Source: Pleurostoma richardsiae (Eukaryota; Ascomycota; Sordariomycetes; Calosphaeriales; Pleurostomataceae). From it: a stretch of 64,000 nucleotides of DNA. Of the stretch, positions 12,242-24,014 are shown piece after piece; positions within the stretch are counted from its first letter, which is position 1, and each line of letters starts with the position of its first letter. The DNA lies in contig JANBVO010000070.1 in the NCBI GenBank assembly GCA_030052745.1, positions 41,493-105,492 of the forward strand, in the 5' to 3' direction. A program made the position numbers and the translations under genes. Under the pieces are notes generated by a model, which ran no database searches, had not been told where the DNA came from, and saw nothing but the letters and a program-made list of their open reading frames with translations.

Positions 12242-13009
12242 TTATACACCCTCTGCCGCCTGAGCTTCTCCGTCGTCCCATTCCAAATACCAGTCCCGGA
12301 CTTTGGATTTGGAGTCAAGCTTGAGTTTCTTGTCAGCCTTGACGAGCGACCCAATCCCCTTGGAATGCCCGTGTGCCTTCTTGGCGGGTCCCGACGCCGG
12401 CATGGGAACCTTCTGAACTGGAGCAGGTACATGGGCTCTCTTGGCAGCTGCGGGGATAGGACCGCCTACGGCCACCTGGTGGTATGGAGTGACGGCTTCC
12501 CCTGTGCTGTCTGTCGGCTGGTCCAAGGAGAGGGATCGGAGCTTGTCAACCATCTGCGCCTGGTCCACCTGCTGGTCCCTTCTTTGAGCGCCGGGCACAG
12601 CATTTTCAGTTTTCACAGCTCTCGGTTGTATTGGCCACTGGGCCATCTGTTGTTGAGGCCATACCGTAACGAAGTCTTGGGTGAACTCGTATTCAGGTGT
12701 GCCTGCTCCAGAATCAGCGACGACACTCATCGGGGAAGCGTCGGGGAAGCGCTCACCGTCATCCTTCATCCTGCCACGCCAGAAGAATTCCCACTCCGGC
12801 ATGGGCTCCCACGGTGACCACGATCTCGGTTTTGCCTTCACCTGGGTGCTCTGAGGTAACGATACTCTGTGCTCCTTAGACCGGTCCGTGTCCTTGCGGT
12901 GGTCCTTCCCGGTCCATTCCTTGGGCACATCCTGTACCTTGGGGCGGTGATGCTTTCTCTCACGGTCACAATCTGGGCAATGGCACTTGTGATGCTTGCT
13001 GTGAGGCAT
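12242..13009 (-). CDS. Hypothetical charged protein, 255 aa
   Basis: A single uninterrupted frame of 256 codons from the ATG at 13009. The N-terminus has a compact Cys/His motif, KCHCPDCDRERKHH (about residues 8-21), which could bind a metal. A Trp-rich segment follows (SWSPWEPMPEWEFFWRGR, about 63-80), then disordered Gln/Pro/Ala-rich sequence and a Lys-rich C-terminal part ending WYLEWDDGEAQAAEGV. There is no signal peptide or membrane helix. I do not recognise a family. It looks coding because it is long, composition-biased in a protein-like way and has two Trp-rich islands, but no intron or domain confirms it. Confidence 0.6.
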   Translation of the reverse strand: MPHSKHHKCHCPDCDRERKHHRPKVQDVPKEWTGKDHRKDTDRSKEHRVSLPQSTQVKAKPRSWSPWEPMPEWEFFWRGRMKDDGERFPDASPMSVVADSGAGTPEYEFTQDFVTVWPQQQMAQWPIQPRAVKTENAVPGAQRRDQQVDQAQMVDKLRSLSLDQPTDSTGEAVTPYHQVAVGGPIPAAAKRAHVPAPVQKVPMPASGPAKKAHGHSKGIGSLVKADKKLKLDSKSKVRDWYLEWDDGEAQAAEGV

Positions 13010-14142
13010 TTGTTATGGTCAATGAGGATAAGATTGAGGTCTCTGGAAACCAATGCGAACGGAATCACTTGTGGTCCACGGAACACATCCAGAAGACATG
13101 GAGAGGAAGGAGAAAGAAGCGGTGACGACGGGAGAAGGAGAGATGTCTGTCTAATATGATATAACTGGGGTAGCTCGGTAAAGCAGCAGCAACTGTGGAC
13201 TCTTTTGGCTTGCTGCAGGGGAGCTGTGACATGGAGAGATATGTGTGGTCAATGGTCTAGGCAGCCTCACGGCCCAGCGTGCGTGCATTGGCTTCCATCA
13301 GAAATCCCTCGCAGGGACTTTTGCTGCAGCTTCTTGGCCTTGAAAGGAGCTCATCAGACGAGGAAGAAGCCTGCGCCTCGCCGATCCAGTCGGGAATCGG
13401 CCGATGGGGTATGTGTAATCGTAAGGCATCAAGAGAAACTGACGTGAGGAGAAGAAGCGATTGGATCTCGCATGAGGGGAATACTGCGTGAAGTTGCTGG
13501 AAGCAAGCTGTCCGCTCGCTCTCACGAGCTCACACTAACAGTTCTACCTCTCCATACAGCAAGGATAGCCCAATTCGAGCACTAAACTTTGTAAAGGCGA
13601 GGTATTCTTGCTAGTGTCAATCCCTCCATGGCTTGGATTGCCCACCACCAATCTATTGAATGGGATTGAACCCACACAACCGAAGGAACCGTGTTTGGGT
13701 TCACTGTAGGCGAATGATCCCGGACGGAAGTGTTGGTGCCAAGCTGCCACAAAAGTGCAATTTATATCTCCACTTGATTCGTATCGGACAGATCCGGGTT
13801 GTGTGGGAACAGCATATAGACCACGCATTGTGTCGCGGCAATCAGCCCAGGCTGGCGCGCATTATGCACCGCTACCCAATGGTATATTAATTGGTTACCA
13901 TCCCGAGACCTCAAGCGGATTGGCCCTTGTGAGGTACATTTTATCTGCAGTGCTGATCATGCGTCCGTCACAATGTATTCCGTAAGGCAAACGGGCCTGA
14001 TCCGGAGAGACGTTAAGAACACGCATGCGCTGTTCTGCACGTGTAAGGCGGCGATGCATCGCAAAACGTTGCACTAGTGTTGATGACCGGCAATACCTCG
14101 TTGGCCAGCTTCAGGTTTTTGTTCTCCTATCCAGTATGACGT
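13010..14142. other. Intergenic, no gene seen
   Basis: About 1.1 kb between two leftward genes. It should carry the promoter of the hypothetical gene near 13010-13400. Open frames are shorter than 97 codons and show no domain. No repeat or RNA gene was recognised. Confidence 0.5.
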
Positions 14143-15032
14143 TCAATGAAGACGATAGGTCTTCAAACACTCGACGGTAGGAGAGGTCTGCATGTTCTCC
14201 ACGCCTTCGCTGAATGCCTCGCAGGTCAACACGAACTCCCATCCTTCGGCACATTTATACTCAATGCACTTCTTTGCGAACTGTGAGCTTCTCGTTCCAC
14301 ATCCGTCACTCAACATGAGACAGTCCCAGCCCTTGATGAAGGCATCCTGGAGATTTCCACCGACGCACTGGTCTGTGTTGGCCCCAGAAAACGGCAAAGT
14401 CCCGATCCCTCGAGAGGTAAGGGCCTCCTCAATGTGAGTGCCACCCCAGAACCCTGACAAGCGATTCTTGCTTATCCATATGTCCTGGGGCTTAGCTACC
14501 TTCCTGAGGGAAGAGTAGAATGCCGCGTTCCATTGATTACGTTTTAATACCATCCCGCTATCGATGGTGCTGCCATCGTCGCACTTCAAAGGCCCAATAT
14601 CTGAGCCTAAACCCCAATGCGTCTCCGCCCTGCGAAGTTAGTGTCGGCTGCAAACGCTTTGACAATTATAGGGCGGCATATCCTCATTGTCCTTCTCTGT
14701 CAAGCCCCACCCAAGCCATACGACCGGTATGCCGGCCTGCCGACAGGCCGGGATAGCATATCTGAGAAGTTGGTTTACCACTTCCACACCTACGCTGTCA
14801 GTGGGGCGGCCAAGGAGGGGAGACAGGAAATAATTCTGTAGGTCGACCACCACGAGGGCGGTCTTAGTGGGGTCGATAGCAGCCCGGCCTTTGGTCGTCT
14901 TCAGTGGGATACGCGGATATATACGCGGTGACGCCGGTGAAGAAGGGTGCGTCAGGTCAAATCTATCTCCTTCGAAGTAAAGCCAGAAATCTTCGTGCCG
15001 CCAATGACTTCGACATTGTCAATGGTCTTCAT
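14143..15032 (-). pseudogene. Isochorismatase-like cysteine hydrolase, broken by indels
   Basis: The conserved family blocks all occur in order but in different frames. The N-terminal part FDLTHPS, then ALVVVDLQNYFLS (catalytic Asp), GIPVVWLGWGLTEKD and MPP share one frame. IIVKAFAADTNFAGRRRIG is shifted by +1. GLGSDIGPLKCDDG through GANTDQC (nucleophile Cys) returns to the first frame. The breaks lie at about 14667-14673 (one extra base) and 14612-14615 (one base missing from a G run on the coding strand). A third possible break near 14995-15003 separates the probable ATG at 15032 from HEDFWLY. No legal intron explains the switches. The ancestral protein, about 290 residues, would be a cytosolic amidase/hydrolase of the isochorismatase fold. 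Homopolymer sequencing error is the main alternative to true decay. Confidence 0.7.
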
Positions 15033-16110
15033 TTTGTCGGCCACCGTCTGTGCAAGTTCGTCTCGCGAGAATCTTGCTCAGAGGTACAATGCGGCCTTCC
15101 GGGGCCTAAGTCAATCAGAAATATTTTGCAACTCAAGACATGAGGTGGTTAATGAAATGCTGACGAAGACGGTGAGGATCCCGCCGAGGTAAGATGGAGT
15201 CGAGCGGTAGGGAGGGAGGAGCAACTTTCGCTGAGAACAGTGGTGAAGCAGTGAGAGAACTGAATCGAGTCAGTACAAGGTTGATTTGGAAAGCTGCAGT
15301 TTGTGATTGGGGACGCTGGTATGCTTGCGACGTATGCAGATGCTGACGCTGCCTTGTTGGACAAGGCATGGGAGACGTGCTGCCAAGGTATGTGTGAATG
15401 TCATGAGTATCTAATCATCTAATCACGTATTGAAACGCCACTGTTCAGCACGTGTCTAAAATTTATTTGCTGAGAGCCTTCCAGCTCATCAGGTTGGACG
15501 TGAAGACTGAAGAGTACACAGAAATGTGATGAAATTTTGTTTAAAGATTTCCGGGTTAGCTGGTAGAGCCAGCTTTGAGAGCGGTTTAAATACATCACCG
15601 GCTTTGTGTTTTGAACGTTTGGCTATAGATTCCTGAATGATTCTGCAAGGATTTCTTCCATGACCATAGCGACTTATCTTCAACCTGAAGTACGTGTATG
15701 ATATGATCTAGGAGTCAAACACCTTCGTACCCTCCCTCATTAGTGACGATCATGTTGGCGACTAGCCCCCCCACGATCGACGATGATGCTGTAGATTAGG
15801 CCGAAGTCCTATCGCCACAGGATACAGGTCTCGCCGTCGAGGTTGGCGGAGCTGAGGCCGGAGTCTAGCTTGACGTAATCGTCAAATTGACGGCTACATT
15901 TTCAGTGTCATTCATCCGGTTATGGGCAGGATCATCCGTGAGAATTAGATTCCCGACTATACTTCTCGAAAACATTTCACTACCTCATTACACTACCTCT
16001 CAGAAGACCGATGTCGTTACCTGAGCCATCTAGGCCACTTAGTTCATTTGATCGGCGGAGACGATAGCAAATGTCCGAGTTCACGTATCAATTCCCGGTT
16101 TTGACGGTAC
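15033..16110. other. Intergenic, no supported gene
   Basis: About 1.1 kb between the broken hydrolase and the 3' end of the GH28 gene. On the minus strand, about 15795-15910, there is a protein-like open stretch (containing DDYVKLDSGLSSANLDGE) that ends at a stop and extends no further. I could not link it to a family or to splice sites and do not call it a gene. Confidence 0.4.
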
Positions 16111-17708
16111 TTAACACTCTCCCGCTTCAGTACCTCCTACACAGGCGGAACCAGTACAGTTAAATCCCTCAGGGTTGACAACGTTCCCGCATAGATACTC
16201 CCACACCTCAGTGCCGTTAGCCAAACCCAAGTCAACATCAAGCAGCCCTATATTAGTACATGGCGCAACGGCGCTACATTGTAGACTAGCCACCCGAGTC
16301 GACACAGACGTCCCAGTCAAACCATTGACAGCCACATCGCGGATCTGGAACGGTGAGTTGGTGCAGTTGCCAGTGCCAGGAGCACCGCTGAAGCGGGTGC
16401 ATTGCGAGATGGCAACAGCAGCGCCACGCAACGCCTTGGCCTCCAATTTGTCGAATTTCATGTCGGCAGCGACTATACTATCATTAGCCTGCCATTATTT
16501 TCCGTGCCGCCTGTTACACACTTACAGCCAAGACCGCCACCTCCTCCATTTGGTGGATAACCATTCTGGTCTGCGGTCCATGTCTTGAAGTAAACCTATA
16601 TAGAAATAGATTTAGACTCAGCCTCAAGTAGAGAGTCGGGAGTGACCCACCGCATGTAGTGTATTGTTGTAGGATATATTCTCGACGCGGATCCTCTCGA
16701 CAGTTTCGAATTGGCCTTTGTATTGTCCAATGCTCCCGATTGCTATGCCTAGACCGTTGTAGAACCGGGAATTCGTGATACTCATATCCGTGCTATTCGC
16801 TTTCATTGAAATGCTGTCATCACCGTTATATACTGTCCAATTGTTGAATTTGATGTGTGATGACCGAATAGTATCAGCCCCATCAGTGTTAGCTGAAGAG
16901 AGTCAGTCTTACGAATATAGTAGTGAGGCGTACATGTTGGACTTACAGCTCGAAACGCGATTTCCTGTGTTGTTGATAAAAATGCCATCGAGTTCAACAT
17001 AGTGAGAGTAGATGATGGACATCGTCCTAATAAGTGAATTAATAGGTATCTAGCAGATTACAATGGACGGGAGGAAGAACCAGATCATCAATATCACTCG
17101 TAAAGGTGCCACAACTTACCACATCTGACTCCTCAGGAATGTTAGGCCCTTGATCACGGAATTTGTCAATCCGTTGAGGGTAAGAGCATGCGGCCGGCCG
17201 GGGTAGTTTGAAGTATTCGACTGCTTTCGAATCCATTGGTACCAGTAGTCCCCATTTCCATCAAACGTTCCAGTTCCGTGACCGTTTATTCGGACATTGT
17301 TACCGCCCAGGATGAAAGCAGTTGATTGATTTTGGTATCCGACGGGTAGTGAATGGTTAAGCCAGTATGTGATATCCGTGCTCCACTATAGGAGAACCAT
17401 TAGCAACCTCATCAGCTCTCGAGTAACACAGGGAATCGTACGAGTAAGGTGCCTTGTATATCGATATCAACATCCTCAAGCCAACTAATATTCAACACAG
17501 AGTTGATGTAGTATGTCGTAGGCTTAAAGACCACCCTTCCACCGCGTCCGCACTCATGGAATGCTTTGAGAATAGCTGGTGCATCATCAGTTGCGTTGCT
17601 GCCGCTGGCCTCAACGGTACAAGTTCTTGGACAATCCGGCTCCTTTCCTCGGGCTGATACCGTTGTGAGGATACGGCCCAGAACGGCCAAAGCCCATATA
17701 GTCCGCAT
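16111..17708 (-). CDS. Secreted GH28 glycosidase, exo-polygalacturonase-like
   Basis: Six exons: 17442..17708, 17120..17385, 16947..17026, 16651..16892, 16526..16595, 16111..16472 (complement), 428 residues, all phases consistent. An N-terminal signal peptide (MRTIWALAVLGRILTTVSA) marks it as secreted. Diagnostic GH28 residues are present: NTDGAD (206-211), GDDS (228-231) and GSIGQY (257-262), the variant of the GHG motif seen in exo-acting members. VYFKTW, YPPNGGGGGLG and the C-terminal VASLQCSAVAPC/CGNVVNPEGFNCTG block place it with fungal exo-polygalacturonases and relatives, which remove galacturonate or related residues from pectin ends. It is the only clearly extracellular depolymerase in the carbohydrate block. 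Exact bond specificity (galacturonan versus rhamno- or xylogalacturonan) cannot be decided by eye. Confidence 0.92.
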
Positions 17709-18930
17709 TGTAGCTTGAGGGATTCAATGTCATTCCAATTGCTCGGTATCCAGAGCAGAAAGTAAAGCATTCAAACATTTCTACAGATGGATTGGAAAGG
17801 AGGAGATTATTTCGTATTATATGAAAGCCCTCACGATGCCGATCCTCATCGTTGGGCCACCTGTTGCCGAAGCACTTGCAAGGGATAATCGGAGTTGTGC
17901 TGGACGAGCACGAGCTGGCATGGATCCAGGGGTTTTTGCACGAATCAAACATCATACTAAAGCTCTACTTGGGTCTTTATGCTATGCAGTCATGAGACCA
18001 TGTTCCCAGATGGAAAAGCTCGACTGTGCGGGGTGTCTGTGGGGAATCGCGAAAAATATGCCGACGCCCGGCCGTTTGCAAGTTTGCGGAGTGATGCCAC
18101 CCGGGTCCGGCATCCCCGAAGACCAGTTCAGGGACAGACATGGCCCCTGTATGCTGATTCCTTTATTTATTGAAGCCAACTTAAGTTAGCAGAACGATGA
18201 TCATATGACGAATGAACAGCGAATGCACTACAAGTCTCGTTGTCAATATGAGCATCGCAAATGATCGGACAGGACCTCGGGCCTGGCAGATTCAGCCAGA
18301 CTCCTGGCAAAGCACATGACACCTTTCCACTCTCAAATTGCCAAGGCTGAGGGTTCGGTCTTGGACCTTGACGTCCTAGGTATCGATGACCTTCAAAAGA
18401 AGCTAACGTCATGGCTAGGGTGAACTCTTTAGTGTAGACCTGGTTGCTGCACACGGCACGAACGAGGTTGGCTGTACCGTCACTGATCTCTTAAGCGTAC
18501 GTGATCAAAATCGTCTCAGGGGTTTTCCTTGGAGGAAAGAGATAGATATCTGTATGAATTGCTGTACGGTTGTACGACAGGAGAGGAAGGTCGCAGTCAA
18601 AACAGTGCCCAAGGTAGTTGCGGCAGCCGGACCTCCACACCCATGCGCCCGCGGCAGCAAATGGGTCTGACATCGAAATATGTGAACTTCGATATGGGTT
18701 CTGGGTCGAAGCCATTGCAATGCCAGCACACTCATTGTCTGAAAAGCGATGAAGGGATGATTGCCGGGGACTCAAATGCATCAGTGTGTCGGCCGTTGTT
18801 GCTTATCAGTTCATCTGAACAATACAAAAGACTCTATTGACTATATCATCAACAATCTTGAGACATGGAGTGAGGTACATATTGCTTGTCAGATACTGTT
18901 TGTTGGCCGAGTGCGTTGATGTTATATGTC
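17709..18930. other. GH28 upstream region and uncertain interrupted frame
   Basis: About 1.2 kb between two leftward genes. The part next to 17709 should be the GH28 promoter; CGG/CCG triplets cluster near 18060-18120. The rest contains the interrupted minus-strand frame at 18167-18781, listed separately. Confidence 0.45.
18167..18781 (-). pseudogene. Possible degraded gene: one long frame with a single stop
   Basis: From an ATG at 18781 the same minus-strand frame stays open for about 96 codons, meets TAA at 18491-18493, and continues open for another 107 codons to the stop at 18167. The second half is Cys/Pro-rich (SCALPGVWLNLPGPRSC) with regular spacing that looks protein-like. I recognise no family. 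An intron could also bridge the stop (a GTACAG donor near 18565 and an acceptor near 18470 exist, but the branch point is poor). It may be chance. Confidence 0.25.
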
Positions 18931-20685
18931 CTAAACCTTGAACGATGCAACTTGCTCTAAAGTGTCTGCCTCTGCCTTGGCCACCCCCTTGTCCACACTT
19001 GGAAGCACATTCGGGGTGGGTGAGTCCCCAAATACCTGATCAAGCTGCTCTAGAGTATATCCTTTGGTCTCAATGTAGCAGAAATAGAAACAAGCTGCCC
19101 CAATCATATTGAAAACAAAAAAGACATAGAAATACTTGAACCCGATGTTTGCTAGAGCAATTGGGCTGACCTGTGCGAGGATGAGACCTGTCGCCCAGTT
19201 CGTAAATGTTGATATTGCGTTTCCTTTGGCCCGAATCTCAGTGGGGAATATCTCGGCCGGGTATACCCATGAGATCACACCAAGGGCAACAAAGAAAAGT
19301 TGAATGACAAAGTTCATTGCCACTTGAGCGCGAAGGGCGTTGTGATTGTTCGAGTCAGCGGGGAAGTAACTGCTCAGCACTGCATTGACGAGCATAGCAA
19401 AGCCACAGCCAAGTGCGCCGATGACGAGAGGCTTGACTCGCCCCACTCGATCGATAAAAGCGAGTGCAATAGTTGTATAGATGAGTGATAAAGTGCCAGA
19501 AATACCGATGATGAGAAGGGCTGTTTGATTGTCAATATTCAAAGATTTATAAATCCGAGGGCCTGGGAGTGATGTGCTAGTTAGCCAGCGTGATTTTGGT
19601 GATAGTAGGTCAAAACGTTCACCGTACCGTAGTAATTTATGACATTGAGACCCGAGACTTGACAGAAAAACTGAGCGCCGCAACCCAGAAGTAGACGTTT
19701 ACGTGCCGTTGCGTTTGTAAACAAAGACTTCCAGGTGGTCCGATTGTTTCGTTGGTCAGCAAGTATTGCCTGCTTAATCTCGAGATATTCTTGTTCCAAA
19801 ACGTCATCGTTGTGGTTATTACCGTGTAGAGAACGCAACACCTCTCTGGCTTGCTCGTCGCGACCTTTCTCTAGTAGAAATCGGGGCGACTCGTTGAGAA
19901 AGAAGATGCCGCAACAGAGGATCAGGCACGGTACACATTGGAAGGCAAGGGGAAACCGCCCTGAAACAAAAGTTAGAATAGCTCTAACACCCTGGCAAGA
20001 GAGAGACAAGAAAGGAAAGAAAGGCGATGATGAGGAGACTGAATAGAGCGATTGCTTACATTGAAAGTGACTATCAACATGGGTTGCGCCGTATCCCAGC
20101 CATTGAGCGACAAGGAAACCCCAAGATAGCATCCATTGCAGAAGACCTGCCAGGGCACCCCGATGTTTTGCAGGTGCAATCTCCGAACAGAACATTGGTA
20201 TGGTGGAGGTTAGCTGCCCGATAGAGATGCCAGCCAAGATTCGCCCGGCAATTAACATAGCCAGCGTGACGGCACCAGCTTGTAAAGCGCATCCGAAGGC
20301 GGCCAAGGCCGAGCCAGCAAACAAAGTCCATTTGCGACCGATATTATCATTCATGAAGGAGACAACAAAAGTGCCAATGATAGCACCCGCTGTTGGCTCG
20401 CAGACCCAGCCCACGTTATTAGCCAGTGCTACAAATCGGTAAAGAAAAAAACCCATTTTATAAATCAAAAAGATGTGAATGGCAAGGAGCTGGGGCTCAT
20501 GGCATACCTGTGTAACAGGCAACAATAGCGCCTGTGACTGCATCATTAGGGTCTTCGAAGTAGGATATGAAATGAGGTTGAGCTAGGGTTGAGGAGACGA
20601 TCCCGAGTTCGTAGCCGAACAGGAAGCCGCCAAGAGAAATAAAACAGGCCGAGATAACGACGATTGCTTTGGGCATAGTGAACAA
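18931..20685 (-). CDS. MFS sugar porter
   Basis: Four exons: 20508..20685, 20060..20428, 19628..19960, 18931..19562 (complement), 503 residues. Sugar-transporter signatures are in order: GGFLFGYELGIVSS in TM1, NIGRKWTLF after TM2, ESPRFLLEKGR before the central loop, GLNVINYYGPRIY rebuilt across intron 3, GVISWVYPAEIFPTEIRAKGNAIS, and ETKGYTLEQLDQVF at the C-terminus. Twelve membrane helices are expected; it imports a hexose, pentose or small oligosaccharide by proton symport at the plasma membrane. Two of the introns have perfect CTAAC branch points. It is divergent from the Zn2Cys6 factor at 21304 and lies between GH28 and GH51. Third codon positions are noticeably A/T-rich compared with the 49-55 kb genes. 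Confidence 0.93.
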
Positions 20686-21303
20686 GATTCCAGAGTCACC
20701 TCGTACTTTGTTTCTTCAACATTTGAGAGTTGAGAGCTAGAAGAGTTGAATTGAGAGACAGCGGGGGTTAATAAGTTGCAGAGCACTCGCAGAAACAGCA
20801 AGCAAGAACAACATGAGTACATAACAGTCCTGCATGGTAGTTACAGTACATCTCTCTGGTCGACGGCCGGACTGCCTAGATGCCCCGAGAGTTCGTGCCG
20901 ACGTCCCCCGACGCCACCCTAGAAAGAAGCTAGGGCAAGGCAACGAATGGCATGATAGCTGGCCACGAACCTGTTCTACGTGTTTAGTTGCATGACTTGC
21001 CCCGGACCCCGCTGCGTCTAACCGTATTCATTGGCCTTCTCCTCATTTTTCTGCGTTCGACAGTCTGCCGATCTCCCAAACTAGCTGAAATACCCCTCAG
21101 ACCCCAACATGATCCCCGCAAACACTGTTGCATGAGGTGTCCAATAACGCAGCCCATCAGGTGAGCGATAAAAGTTCGACCCTTCGGGTGATGAACCGAT
21201 AAAAAAAGCCTCTGGCCGAAACAAAGAAACTAGAAGGGAGATCAATCGTTGCAAATCACGCTCACTCATCACGCTCACTCATCAGCCGAGTGGCCCACAT
21301 TCA
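20686..21303. promoter_or_regulatory. Shared divergent promoter, sugar porter / regulator
   Basis: 618 bp between the start codons of the porter (-) and the Zn2Cys6 gene (+). It contains several CGG/CCG triplets near 20850-20920 (GTCGACGGCCGGAC and CCCCCGACGCC) and the 13-nt tandem duplication just before the regulator ATG. No coding frame is supported. Confidence 0.55.
21255..21280 (+). repeat. Perfect 13-nt tandem duplication
   Basis: ATCACGCTCACTC occurs twice head to tail (21255-21267 and 21268-21280), followed by a partial third start (ATCA). It lies 24 bp before the regulator's ATG, probably in its 5' UTR. Confidence 0.8.
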
Positions 21304-24014
21304 ATGATAGCCCAGCCACAACAGAACGAAGAATACGGGGAATCTGCCTCGCAAGGAGAGGGGTCCTGGATGGGCCAATTGGCCGAGGAACTGCACACCT
21401 TCGCGGGTGATATCACCAATATCGAGGGAATCGGACCGCGGCGACATATGAGCCGTGCTGAATCAACACAACGACTGCATCGGCGGCGTCCGTCTGTTAA
21501 CTCAGCAAATGGTACTTATCGACAACCAAGGAGTCGAGTGGATTCCCGTGCAGCCTTGATTTACGACCGGCGAAGGACAGTCAAAGCTTGCCAAGTCTGT
21601 CGAGCTCGGAAGACAAAATGCGACGGTCAGAGGCCCTTGTGCGGCTTCTGCAAGACAACTGGGGCTGATTGCATTTATTCAGCGCCAGAATTGACAAGGT
21701 CAGTCTTCCGGCCGGTGCTGAGGACGCTCCTGGACAATGGCCACCTCTTCAATTGTCGTTCCAGCATCGCAATCTGAGACTGGATCTTGACAAAGATATA
21801 GGCTCGACCAAGGAAGCTTAGCAGTTCTCGATCGTATCAGTCAACTTGAGCAGCGCATGGAGGAGCGTTTCGAAACGCTCATTTCAGCAACTCCTTGCTC
21901 CGAGAGTCCGAGGTCTCTTGAGACGACGGCATCAGCTTATTCTCCGCTGAATATTTCTGTACACCCGCTCCAATTTCAATCATCGAGAACACAGTATTAT
22001 CATAATTCAGTTGGGGTCTGTGAGCCTGACCTACTCTCGAGCACTTGCGACGAATTCGCTACGGACATCAACCTGGACGGCCCTCCTTCGTCTGAGGCTA
22101 TCTACACCAGTTCTATATTCACTGTCGAATCGATTCTACGATGGCCCATATTCACCGAAGTATCCCCAGATGTCATTGCGCTGAGCAAAGTTCCCACTAT
22201 GGAACTGCTCGGTCAGGGCATCGGATACGACAGGCTCCGACTTCAACCAGGTCTCCCAGAAATAGAAGCGGGTGTGTTAGAAAGTCTAGTACAATCCTTT
22301 TTGGAGCACAACTTTATGAAAAACCCCGTGCTTGACATCGATTCTTTTCTTCAAGAAGTGCAATCTGTGACTGAGAACGGCTTGCAGTGGAATGGGGGCA
22401 GTTGCCTTGTCGTAAGTTGTTCCCCGACAGACCTTCCCTCCCTCGAGGCGCCGCCAGCCCAAGGCAGCCCAATCCACCTCCTTCCTTCTACACACACAGA
22501 GAGACACTTGGCACATCTGGGGCCAAAGTTTCCTAACATAGATTACAGCTACTTGTCTGTGCGATAGGCTGCATCTCAACACCAATAACGCAGACGTCAG
22601 CGAATGCAGAGCGCCTCTCCAGGGGAGAGGCTTATTTTCAAGCTTCACAGCGCCGCATCGGAATGCTGTGCCATGAGAACTCCTTGATAGCAACTCAGTG
22701 CTCATTCTTGACTGGGGTTTATCTCATGTCTACAATGCGTATTATGGCTGCGTGGAAATCATTTGTGCAGGCAGGCACCCAATGTCTGAGCTACCTATTC
22801 AGTAAAGGAAAACTCCACAACACAGAGGACGCCTATATTACAGCTGGAGGCAGCCCTGGTCAATCCAGTGGCATGGAAACGTCGCGAAGAAAACTTCAGG
22901 CTGTGGAAGAGAGTCTTTATTGGAGTTGTCTCAAAAGCGAACTGTAAGTTCCACATGCTGCACTTGACCAGAAAGGCGTATCCTAGGCTGCAAATACTGA
23001 CCAGAAAACTGTAGAGAATTGAGAATCGAGTTATCGCTTCCAGGTTCAGGACTGAATGAGCAGCAGTATCCCAACTTGTTTCCATCTCCACCAGAGATCC
23101 TAAATAGCCTAGGAAGTCGGCGCTTCCACAAATCAGGCCGTGACCAACACGAGACTCTTATATCTAACGACACAGTACCCTCTGCTCGTTATGGTACCAT
23201 ATTAGAAGACGGATGGTTCTTTTATCTCTCTGAAATAGCGCTGAGACGAATCGTGAATCGGGTATTCTTATCGAATTATCGACTCCTCAACAAATATCAT
23301 CGAACATGGCCGAGAGCGAGTGAGGAGTACGAGAAGCATCTACAGGCCACAGTAAATGCCTTCGACCAGCAGGTGAATGAGTGGTGAGTGTGACAGTGTC
23401 TTGTATTGGTTGGGCCTCGAGTCTCCCAGAGGACGGCGCATCAACTGATACACAAACGTACTAGGCTTTCTTCCCTACCGACCCAGATGCGTTTTGACCC
23501 ATCTTCACCTTGTCCGACAGGCAATATTCTCCCATTCATTCTCCATGGGCACATGATCGATATTGTCGAGATGGCGAGATATCCTGCCATCCAAGCGCTG
23601 CTCAGCCAGCCACTGGATCCAGCCCACCCGCCATCATTAACTTACCTGAACCTCTGTAAAGAGATGCTCGACAACTGCATTGTCCGAATCAACACGAATA
23701 GTGAGGGGTTTCTTCATCGCCACCAAGGTACCTGGTTGACCATTCGGAGCTGCTCGAGAAGTGCACTGATGCTGCTTGGCATGTCTGCATGGCGCAACGC
23801 GGTAGCTAGGGAGAACTTATGGTCAAATACAGACGCCAACAAGGATGCGAGTATCAGGAACGAAGTGCAAGTCTTTGTAGAGGCAAAACTGGTCCCCAAA
23901 AGATGGTCTGACGCTGTCGTGAAGGTTCACGGCATGCTTCAAGCATGGGCCGACGAGAGTGCCGATGTCGCACGTCTCCGGGACATTATATCGATATTAC
24001 TTAGATCCGTATGA
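21304..24014 (+). CDS. Zn2Cys6 transcription factor
   Basis: Five exons: 21304..21698, 21802..22411, 22549..22943, 23015..23383, 23465..24014, 772 residues in phase. Unusually the zinc cluster is not at the extreme N-terminus: Cys 96, 99, 106, 113, 116 and 123 (CX2CX6CX6CX2CX6C) follow about 90 disordered residues. A coiled-coil linker, LDRISQLEQRMEERFETL, follows the first junction. The rest is a fungal-specific regulatory domain (LLVCAIGCIS..., WFFYLSEIALRRIVNRV). Introns 2 and 3 have CTAAC and CTGACC branch points. It shares a promoter with the sugar porter at 18931 and is followed by GH51, so it probably controls this sugar block (inference). Confidence 0.88.

Noticed and set aside
15795-15910. 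Protein-like minus-strand stretch downstream of GH28
   Set aside because: Too short, ends at a stop, no family match by eye and no neighbouring exon found.
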